Positions 8,191-14,981 of a stretch of 64,000 nt of DNA are shown here, in pieces; position 1 is the first letter of the stretch; each line of letters starts with the position of its first letter. Source of the DNA: Verrucomicrobiota bacterium. Lineage in GTDB: Bacteria > Verrucomicrobiota > Verrucomicrobiia > Chthoniobacterales > UBA10450. The position numbers and the translations under genes are program-made. The stretch is taken from NCBI GenBank assembly GCA_003218375.1, contig QHNH01000019.1:62001-126000 (forward strand). The letters run 5' to 3'. The notes under the pieces are model-generated. The model was given only the letters and a program-made list of their open reading frames with translations, was not told where the DNA came from and did no database searches.

Positions 8191-9968
8191 GTGCGCCGCT
8201 CAGAATTCGTCCCGGCCTTTTCCGCCGGACGGAAACGGACTTCGAATTCCGTCCATTCCCGGTCCGATGAAACCAGGTTCAGCTCGCCGCCGTGCAGCCG
8301 CACCAGCTCGCGCGCCAGATTCAAGCCGAGCCCGTGGCCCGCGATTTTTTCGCCGTTCGCGCCGCGGGAGAAGCGCTCGAAAATGTAGGGCTTCATTTCC
8401 GCGGGAATCGGCGGCCCGCTATTGCCGACCGTCAGGTAAATCCAACCATTCTCCTCGCGCCCGGTGACGTGAATTCGGCCGCCGGGACGGTTGTACTTGC
8501 GGGCGTTCTCGAGCAGGTTTTGCAGAACGAGGGAAGTGTAACGCTGTTCGCCCGAGATGGAGAGCGAGGACGGAAGGTGCGTCTTTACCTCGAGTTTTAG
8601 CGGATCGGGCAGCGCATTCAAATCGTCCAGCCATTCTTCGATCAGGCGGCTGAGGTTAACGGGACGAAACTCGATCTTCACGTGGCCCGCGTCCATCCGG
8701 GAGAGGAGGAGGAGATCATCGATCACTCCCGTGAGGCGATAGGTCTGGTGATGCAGCGCCGAAAGTTCGTCGTAGACGGATGCGTCGAGATTTTCCCGGC
8801 GCAGCAGTTCCTCAATCCCGGCGCGCAAGACCGTGACCGGAGTTTTTAATTGGTGCGACGCGTCGGCCGAGAAGCGGGTCGAGCGTTCCAGTTCCTCGTG
8901 AGTGGAGGCGAGCGCGGCCTCGACGCGTTTCCGGCGCGCGAGATTTTCCTGCGAATCGATCGCCAGTTTCGCGACCGGGGCGGAAAGCCGTTTGGCGATG
9001 AGATGACTGGCAATGAAGCCGACGAGGAGCAAGAGTGCTCCCGCGCCGAGAATCTGCCAGCCCAGCCGACGCTGGCGCGCGATGGCGGTTTTTAGCGGGA
9101 AGACACAGACCTCGTAGGCGGCGGGGAAAGCGGATTGCGGATTCAGGCGTTTGAAAAAGAGCAGGTGTGGGTCTCCTTCGATATCGAGGTGCGAGCTGGT
9201 CTCCGCCTTTTCCGGCCCTGCGAGCCGGCGGCTCATCTCTTGGTCGACGACGGTTCGGGCCGATTCCAGGAGCGCCGGCAAATGCAGCCAACCGTTTAAC
9301 CAAATCCCACTTTTCATTTCGTCCGCGCCGCGCTTTTGCACGACTTCCAGCGGCTTGAAACCGATTACGAGTGCCGCGATCACTTCGTTGGTCTCCGTCG
9401 AAGTAATTGGCAGCGCGATGATCTCGTCGATCGTTTCCTCCGCGGTCCCGCCGCCGCGGAGCAGGTAACCGATTTGCGCTGTTGTCGGCAGCGGCTTCAG
9501 GGCGAGCTGCGTCTCTTCATCCGCGCGCAGCAAGCCCACCTCGGCCGGGTTCGGCGGCGGTAAGAGCGCGCCGGTTCGATCGAGGAAGCGGTAGAAACGC
9601 GCGTGCGGCACGCCCGAGATTTGATCCGGCTGCGGATTCGTTTCGTCCTGCATGATATCGCGCAGCTCGTCTTTCGCGCTTGGGTAAAGAAGATCGAGAG
9701 CGTTGTCTTCCAAGGCGGCGTGGATGCGCGGCTTCGCCACCAGGGCGCCGCAGCGTTCGGCCAGCGCGGCGTAGCGCAGCTCCTCCACATTGTGGAGCGC
9801 GGTCAGGTCGGATTGGAAATCGCGCTGCAGATCGCGCTGGAGATTCGCCATCGCGTTTCGCTGCGCCAGATAAAGGCCCGCCCCGGTGAGTCCCGCCACG
9901 ACAAGCATCATCGCGACCAGAAGTTTCGTGCGGAAACTGGCAGCGTCAGGTTTTCCTTGGTCGCTCAA
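8187..9968 (-). CDS. Membrane sensor histidine kinase (orphan)
   Basis: A 593-residue kinase. Transmembrane helices at about residues 15-36 and 302-325 enclose a periplasmic sensor region of about 265 residues. The dimerisation domain contains FSADASHQLKTPVTVLRAG with the phosphoacceptor His372. The ATPase domain has the N box (NARKYN), a GPPIP G1-type segment and GHGLGLNLARELV. No response regulator gene lies next to it; its neighbours are a cupredoxin-like secreted protein upstream and a porin-like protein downstream, each overlapping it by 4 bases. The signal sensed is unknown, but copper or redox sensing is a reasonable guess from the neighbour. Confidence 0.9.
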   Translation of the reverse strand: MSDQGKPDAASFRTKLLVAMMLVVAGLTGAGLYLAQRNAMANLQRDLQRDFQSDLTALHNVEELRYAALAERCGALVAKPRIHAALEDNALDLLYPSAKDELRDIMQDETNPQPDQISGVPHARFYRFLDRTGALLPPPNPAEVGLLRADEETQLALKPLPTTAQIGYLLRGGGTAEETIDEIIALPITSTETNEVIAALVIGFKPLEVVQKRGADEMKSGIWLNGWLHLPALLESARTVVDQEMSRRLAGPEKAETSSHLDIEGDPHLLFFKRLNPQSAFPAAYEVCVFPLKTAIARQRRLGWQILGAGALLLLVGFIASHLIAKRLSAPVAKLAIDSQENLARRKRVEAALASTHEELERSTRFSADASHQLKTPVTVLRAGIEELLRRENLDASVYDELSALHHQTYRLTGVIDDLLLLSRMDAGHVKIEFRPVNLSRLIEEWLDDLNALPDPLKLEVKTHLPSSLSISGEQRYTSLVLQNLLENARKYNRPGGRIHVTGREENGWIYLTVGNSGPPIPAEMKPYIFERFSRGANGEKIAGHGLGLNLARELVRLHGGELNLVSSDREWTEFEVRFRPAEKAGTNSERRT

Positions 9969-10615
9969 GGGGTCGCAGGAAAATCGACGTGAATGTTGGA
10001 TCCGCTTTTCAAATCCACGGCCTGCTCGCGAGTCGTGCGGCTGTCCACCCAGGCTTTGAGGGTGTAATGGCCGGAGGGCAGGCCGCTTAATCGAAAGTGG
10101 CCACTGTCGTCCGTCGTGACGAAATGCGGGGTCCCCAGCACCAGGATCAACCCGCGCATGTGCTCGTGAATATCGCAGCGCAGAGTGACCAGGCCAGCCA
10201 CGTCGAAGATTTGGGACGGCACCGGTTTTTCATCGGGGCGATACCGGCCGAGATCGAAGCGTTTGGCGGGCGAGTAGGAAAAGATGTTGTGGTAGGTATC
10301 TTTCTCCAGATTCGGGAACTCGACTTTGGTGCCGACCTGGACCGGCAACAGTGTCGGGACAAACGCCAGGTCTTTTTGCGCGACCTGTTTCGTCGGCAGG
10401 CTCGCCGGTTTCGGGAACGACCCGTCCAGATAAACCACGGCCAGCGGCGGATTGATTCCGAGCACGCCACCGGTGGTGACCACTTCATAACGTTTCGTCA
10501 TGAGCGGCGCAGATCGCGTCTTTGGCAGCTCGACCCGGCCTTCCACCGACGCCTGGGCGTCAGCAAACTTGAGCGAGCTGACGAGAACGGCGCAGAAGCA
10601 CAAAGCCAGACGCAT
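9965..10615 (-). CDS. Secreted cupredoxin-like protein with Ig-like C-terminal domain
   Basis: A 216-residue exported protein (signal peptide MRLALCFCAVLVSSLKFADA). The central part matches the blue-copper fold: FPNLEKDTYHNIFSYSP gives the first His ligand, and LRCDIHEHMRGLILV gives the Cys, His and Met ligands. Residues from about 160 form a carboxypeptidase-regulatory-like beta sandwich (DDSGHFRLSGLPSGHYTLKAW). Proteins of this design are often labelled methylamine-utilisation-like. It is the first gene of the leftward operon with the histidine kinase, so it may bind copper and feed the sensor. Function remains inferred. Confidence 0.75.
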   Translation of the reverse strand: MRLALCFCAVLVSSLKFADAQASVEGRVELPKTRSAPLMTKRYEVVTTGGVLGINPPLAVVYLDGSFPKPASLPTKQVAQKDLAFVPTLLPVQVGTKVEFPNLEKDTYHNIFSYSPAKRFDLGRYRPDEKPVPSQIFDVAGLVTLRCDIHEHMRGLILVLGTPHFVTTDDSGHFRLSGLPSGHYTLKAWVDSRTTREQAVDLKSGSNIHVDFPATP

Positions 10616-10959
10616 ATAATTGATTCGCGCCAGCCAGTCTCGCTGAGCAGGAAAAGTAAGTCCATCTTTTCACGCGAACGGCAATTTTAAGCATAATGCG
10701 CGGCGCGACCGGCGTGGCCCTGATCGAAGTTTACGATCTTCGTTAGGCGGAAGGCCGGCCTCGTCCGCGCCAGTGCTACCGATCGAGCGGCAGCGGTAGC
10801 TCGCGCCGAAACCGAGGATTGACGTACGGGCGGTCCGTCAGGCAATCTTGGGCCCCTTCCAAACTCCCTCCGCCCCATGACAAAACGTACTGCGATTGCC
10901 GACCTCGGTTCAATCGTGACGCGTTCCCCCGGGGTCGGCGGCCTAACGAGGAAAGACCC
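10616..10959. other. Gene-free divergent promoter region
   Basis: About 340 bp with no convincing coding frame between the divergent cupredoxin and protein-glutaminase-like genes. It contains two copies of the 9-mer RCCTAACGA in opposite orientations (10740-10748 and 10941-10949). A purine-rich GAGGAAAG at about 10948-10955 is a good ribosome binding site for the ATG at 10960. No promoter boxes were recognised with confidence. Confidence 0.6.
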
Positions 10960-11916
10960 ATGAAAACTCAAACGAAAAGCATCAAGGAATCAGCCATTGT
11001 AACCGTTGCCGCGATCCGGCGATCGAAGAGCGGGCCGACCGAATACCTGTTCAACGAAAAGCAACGCATCTTCGAACTACGCGCCACGACGCGCTCGCGC
11101 GGGAAATCCACCGCATTTCTCGAGCACGCCCTGGACAGGAAAATGCCGGTAAGAGTTGTCCTAGACAGCCGGCGAAGCGTCATCGAACGAATCGAGCCGC
11201 TGTCCCGCGAAGAAGTCGCGGAGTTCCGCGGGAACAAACTCCTGCTCAAAGATCCCGAGCGATCGTTGCGCGTCGATGTCAAAAAGATCGATCCCACGGT
11301 CTTCAACCTCGTCGAGTATCATCTGAAGCTCCGGTGTTTCAGGCGCTGCCGGCGAATCATCCCGAACTACAAAACTGCGAAGAAGATGTTCGACTTCTGT
11401 GCCCAGCAATCCTGCAATTTGGGCGGACCTTTCAGCGTCACGCCGTGTATCCCGTTTCAGTACGTCCGGGACGGTTGCTATGCGCGCGCCCACAAGATGC
11501 GCTGGATCATCACCACGAAGTATCGCTATTGCTGCGAAAAGGTCTTCAGCTTTGCCAACCAGAACAACGACCGCCTGGCGGTGAAAGCCGACAAATGGGG
11601 CGGGTGCTGTGTGGCCTGGTGGTATCACGTCGTGCCCCTGGTGCGGGTGAGATTGAGGTTCGGGAGGTTTTCAATCGCCGTCGCGATGGTGTTCGATCCC
11701 GGGATGTTCGATAAGCCGGTTCTGTTGAGCACGTGGCTCGCTGCCCAGGAGAACACCGCCTGCAGCAGCAATGCCCACGTTTCGATGTACTCGATCCAGC
11801 CAGGAAGCGCGTATACTCCCGCGAATTACGCCGGCACCGCGTTTTCCACCGACCCGTCTTACACCGCGACAAACGCCACCTTGATCGCTTACAAAAACCT
11901 GACCACCTGCCCGTAG
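10960..11916 (+). CDS. Protein-glutaminase-like (protein glutamine deamidase) enzyme
   Basis: A 318-residue protein. Residues 160-250 match the protein-glutaminase (Gln deamidase) family: PCIPFQYVRDGCYARAHKM with nucleophile Cys173, WWYHVVPLVRV with His223, and MVFDPGMFDKP with Asp246, the usual Cys-His-Asp order. Such enzymes convert protein-bound Gln to Glu. The first 120 residues resemble a pro-region or targeting domain, with no signal peptide visible; ten or more additional cysteines are unusual. ATG 10960 was chosen for its strong GAGGAAAG ribosome binding site. A small gene follows 69 bp downstream and may encode a partner or inhibitor. Target proteins are unknown. Confidence 0.75.
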   Translation: MKTQTKSIKESAIVTVAAIRRSKSGPTEYLFNEKQRIFELRATTRSRGKSTAFLEHALDRKMPVRVVLDSRRSVIERIEPLSREEVAEFRGNKLLLKDPERSLRVDVKKIDPTVFNLVEYHLKLRCFRRCRRIIPNYKTAKKMFDFCAQQSCNLGGPFSVTPCIPFQYVRDGCYARAHKMRWIITTKYRYCCEKVFSFANQNNDRLAVKADKWGGCCVAWWYHVVPLVRVRLRFGRFSIAVAMVFDPGMFDKPVLLSTWLAAQENTACSSNAHVSMYSIQPGSAYTPANYAGTAFSTDPSYTATNATLIAYKNLTTCP

Positions 11917-11985
11917 ATCATCGGGGCTGGATGGCCGTGCTCGTTTACGGTAAACAAAAGGGCAGTGAGCATTAGCGAGCGCAGG

Positions 11986-12195
11986 ATGACCGTCGCGCAT
12001 ATCCGCGAACAGACTCAGGGAGACGCCGTCGAAGTCATGTTTCTGGAATCCGCCCGGTTTTATCGATTGCTCAAAAGCAAACCGGATTTCAGCGCCCTTC
12101 TGGAACGCCTGCGCGCTGCGAGGCAAAAGGGCGAACCAGTCGAGATCGCCATCGCATCGCCTGGCAGCGACCTCATTGGTGATGTTAAGAGCTAA
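11986..12195 (+). CDS. Small protein next to the protein-glutaminase-like enzyme
   Basis: A 69-residue cytoplasmic-looking protein (from ATG 11986; a GTG at 11965 would add 7 residues). It is predicted alpha/beta: MTVAHIREQTQGDAVEVMFL, then a helix FYRLLKSKPDFSALLERLRA and a last strand VEIAIASPG. No signal peptide, no membrane segment, no cysteine. I do not recognise the family. Its position directly after the deamidase gene on the same strand suggests a shared transcript; an inhibitor or immunity role is possible but only a guess from context. Confidence 0.55.
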   Translation: MTVAHIREQTQGDAVEVMFLESARFYRLLKSKPDFSALLERLRAARQKGEPVEIAIASPGSDLIGDVKS

Positions 12196-12694
12196 GAAGA
12201 CGGTCGGTTCGCTTAAACCTCCATGCCAATCTAATTGATGCGCCATTGATATGAATTGGCTGTAGCTGGAGTAAGAGGGTTACCGTTCGACCACCTGACG
12301 TATGCTCTTCAATTTTCTTCGGTGCGCTGGGAAACTTGCGGACATCGTCTTTTTCAAAAACGCAATCCCCTCTTGAATCCCAAAGTTGCGGTGTCGGCAG
12401 GCGAAGGCGCATTCATACGGAGGCTGGACGGTCTCGCCATTTTGGCGGTAACATCCGCGCATGGCCAGCAATCCTCCCAAGCGTGGCTGCCTCGACGCCT
12501 TATTCAAGTTCCTCCCCCGTGCTTTGGGCCGAGATGGAGGCGATGAAGTGAGTGGAGGACCTGCTCGACTAGCAACGCGCCACCAGCGTGAACACTGAAA
12601 CCACGCCCTCGGGTCACTCCGAAAGAAAACCGAAGGAAACCTTTCAGGTTGTCTTTCTGATTGCGGCGCTCTTGGCTACAGCATTAGTCTTCTC
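12196..12694 (+). other. Stretch without a convincing gene
   Basis: About 500 bp. Several short frames are open but none has coding-like composition, a ribosome binding site or a recognisable product. The last 100 bp contain an open frame from a GTG at 12588 encoding a hydrophobic stretch (VVFLIAALLATALVF) that may be the frameshifted N-terminus of the following membrane protein. Confidence 0.5.
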
Positions 12695-13480
12695 TTGTTT
12701 CTCGTTCCGCTCGCGGCGCTCGGTTGCTGGTTTGCGCGCCGCAAGGACCTGGCTCTGCAACGTAAATCGTTTTGGCGAACGATCCTCGTCCTGGCTCCGC
12801 TCGGTTTCCTCCTCGACCTGCTCTTTGGCAACACGTTCTTCATTTTTCCCAACAAGCTCGCGACCGTTGGAATCAATGTTCCCGCGCTCGGCGGCCCAAT
12901 CCCTGTGGAGGAATTTCTGTTCTATCTCACGGGATTCATGGTCGTGCTGCTGAGCTATATCTGGGGAGATGAATATTGGGTTCGTGCTTACAACATCCCC
13001 GACTACTCGGTCGCCGCCAGCGGCACCGACCGCATCGTCCGCTTTCATCTGGAATCGGTCCTTCTTGGCGCCGCGCTCTTGAGCACGGCGATCCTTTACA
13101 AAAAGCTCCTTTCTTCGTCGCCCGAAGGGTTTCCGTGGTACTTCACCTATCTCGTGCTCGCGTCAATCATTCCGTCGGCGGGCTTCTTCCGCACCACCCA
13201 GCGATTCATCAATTGGCGGGCGTTCGGCTTTACATTCTTTCTCATTCTGCTGGTGAGTCTGCTGTGGGAGGCGACCCTCGCTGCGCCATATGGTTGGTGG
13301 GGTTACCAACCGCCCGCGATGATCGGCCTCGACGTCGGCGCCTGGTCAAATCTTCCGGTCGAAGCCGTCTGCGTCTGGCTGGCCGTGACGTTCACGACGG
13401 TGATCACCTACGAAGTCATCAAGATCTGGAAGGCACTCGGGACGAAACCGCTGGAGGCGTTCTTTGGGATCAGGAAGTAA
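12695..13480 (+). CDS. Lycopene-cyclase-domain membrane protein (CarR/CrtYcd type)
   Basis: A 261-residue integral membrane protein with about seven helices. It carries GGPIPVEEFLFYLTGFMVVL around residue 70, the Pro-x-Glu-Glu motif of the lycopene cyclase domain found in heterodimeric CrtYc/CrtYd cyclases, and a diverged second copy near the end (NLPVEAVCVWLAV). Thus it looks like two fused domains. Such proteins cyclise lycopene to beta-carotene or act as related carotenoid membrane enzymes. No other carotenoid gene is nearby. The only start in frame is TTG 12695; a more natural first helix lies in another frame upstream, so a frameshift at the 5' end is possible. Confidence 0.75.
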   Translation: MFLVPLAALGCWFARRKDLALQRKSFWRTILVLAPLGFLLDLLFGNTFFIFPNKLATVGINVPALGGPIPVEEFLFYLTGFMVVLLSYIWGDEYWVRAYNIPDYSVAASGTDRIVRFHLESVLLGAALLSTAILYKKLLSSSPEGFPWYFTYLVLASIIPSAGFFRTTQRFINWRAFGFTFFLILLVSLLWEATLAAPYGWWGYQPPAMIGLDVGAWSNLPVEAVCVWLAVTFTTVITYEVIKIWKALGTKPLEAFFGIRK

Positions 13481-13492
13481 CGATGTCGCGGC

Positions 13493-14353
13493 ATGTATAA
13501 ATATTGCGGCGACTGGGGCGTGGACATAGTGCGCTTCTTGCAGCTTAAGGTGACGCCTCCGGATCAATTTAACGATCCATTCGAGTTCATGCCGGCTCCT
13601 GCTGGTTGTTTCAATCTATCCGATTTGAACGAGATAATGTCTAACGAGAAAGCGATGCGCGAAGACTTTGATACTCTCAAGGCGCAGGGCGCGCCGTTGC
13701 AAGGTTTCGAATCTTATCGGCGGTACCTACAACAACAGATTCAGAACGAGAAATTCACGGATAAGTTAAAGGGAGGATTCAAGACGATAGAAGCGCCCGA
13801 ACGTTGCAGGAATCTCTGTAAAGAAGTGAGCGAGTCCCTCGGCTTGGTTTGTTTTACAACCAAGCCGGAGAATCTACTGATGTGGTCCCATTATGCCAAT
13901 GGTCATAAGGGCTTGGTCATTGGCTTTGACTCAGATCACGCATTCTTTAATGAACGATGCCGTCTGCGCCCGGTAGAGTATCCCAAGAGTGAAGACGACC
14001 GCCGCTTCGTTTGGGATTTTTCACTCAATCCCGGCGACGATGGATACCAGTCAATGGCCGAGACGTTCATTGTCACGAAAAGTCGTCGCTGGCACTACGA
14101 GGACGAATGGAGGATGCTACTAGAGCTCGAAAGCTTGGAACGACGGCTAATTTGTGGTGGCGTGTTGGGCTATTTTATCAACTTTCCGGTTGGCGCGATA
14201 ACGAAAGTAATTCTCGGATATAGGTGTCCGTTCGATACAGAACAGGCTATCCGAGAGGTCATGAAGCTGCATGGACTGTCACCGCGTGACAAGCTGTTGC
14301 GGGCTGAACCGCACGCCACCGAATTCAAGCTGCAATTTGTGAATGCTGGCTGA
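13493..14353 (+). CDS. DUF2971 domain protein
   Basis: A 286-residue soluble protein starting MYKYCGDWGVDIVRFLQ. It has the DUF2971 signature: VTPPDQFNDPFEFMPA near residue 25 and LLMWSHYANGHKGLVIGFD near residue 130, followed by the SRRWHYEDEWRMLLELE block. Members are scattered in bacteria and phage, often in accessory or defence regions, with no established reaction. The start lies 13 bases after the previous stop. Codon use is less GC-biased than that of neighbours, which suggests recent arrival. The next gene is convergent and equally AT-shifted. Confidence 0.8.
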   Translation: MYKYCGDWGVDIVRFLQLKVTPPDQFNDPFEFMPAPAGCFNLSDLNEIMSNEKAMREDFDTLKAQGAPLQGFESYRRYLQQQIQNEKFTDKLKGGFKTIEAPERCRNLCKEVSESLGLVCFTTKPENLLMWSHYANGHKGLVIGFDSDHAFFNERCRLRPVEYPKSEDDRRFVWDFSLNPGDDGYQSMAETFIVTKSRRWHYEDEWRMLLELESLERRLICGGVLGYFINFPVGAITKVILGYRCPFDTEQAIREVMKLHGLSPRDKLLRAEPHATEFKLQFVNAG

Positions 14354-14403
14354 TGCGTCTTTAGGCTCCTAAGTCCAGGTAGCGGCGTTCGCCTGTAACG
14401 AAT

Positions 14404-14919
14404 TCAAGTCTTACGCTTTGACTTCTTTGCTGCGCTGGGTCTGAAACCGTTGAGAGTCTTGGAAGCTGCGTCCCAATCGACGAGGGGACCGATACTCTCG
14501 AACACTGAAGTATCAACGTAAAAACGTTTAAGTTTTTTATCCTTTTGAGCGCGTTCGAGGTAAAGAAGGAGCAGTCTGTAAATCTCTTTGCTTGTGCTGC
14601 CCTTCGGAATTTCTTGTTCGTAAACAACCTTCCAACCACTGTAGCGAAAAATCTTGGTCCGAGTGCGGGTCACTCGTTTGGCGTCAACCGTCCACCATTC
14701 ACCGCGGATTTGCGTGCCGAGGAAATGAAGCCGGATATAGCCAATGATCTCGTTAAACTGCCAGGATCCTCCGTAAAACGTCCAATGATGACCGCGCATC
14801 ATCGCCTCTTGGTCGTGGTTCTCGGTCTCAAACATCATCGACTTGATGTAAGCCCCTTGCTTGGCTTCGTATTCGTTTTGAGCGAGCCGATACACTGGAA
14901 TGTCGAAGAAATAGTCCAT
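14404..14919 (-). CDS. Uncharacterised protein
   Basis: A 171-residue soluble protein starting MDYFFDIPVYRLAQNEYEAK. Aromatic residues are frequent in the first 90 residues (HHWTFYGGSWQFNEIIGYIR), the middle has EWWTVDAKRVTRTRTKIFRY, and the C-terminus is a lysine/arginine-rich tail. There is no signal peptide or membrane segment and I recognise no domain. It is convergent with the DUF2971 gene, 50 bases away, and shares its lower GC content; both may have come in together. Confidence 0.6.
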   Translation of the reverse strand: MDYFFDIPVYRLAQNEYEAKQGAYIKSMMFETENHDQEAMMRGHHWTFYGGSWQFNEIIGYIRLHFLGTQIRGEWWTVDAKRVTRTRTKIFRYSGWKVVYEQEIPKGSTSKEIYRLLLLYLERAQKDKKLKRFYVDTSVFESIGPLVDWDAASKTLNGFRPSAAKKSKRKT

Positions 14920-14981
14920 ACTCTGACTTTGGACTTTCGGTCTCGACCGGCCGCTAGTCGAGTAGCAGACGCCTTTAACAG

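Noticed and set aside
12256-12546. 96-codon frame in the gap before the carotenoid gene
   Set aside because: No ribosome binding site, no domain, and overlapping alternatives of similar length in other frames.
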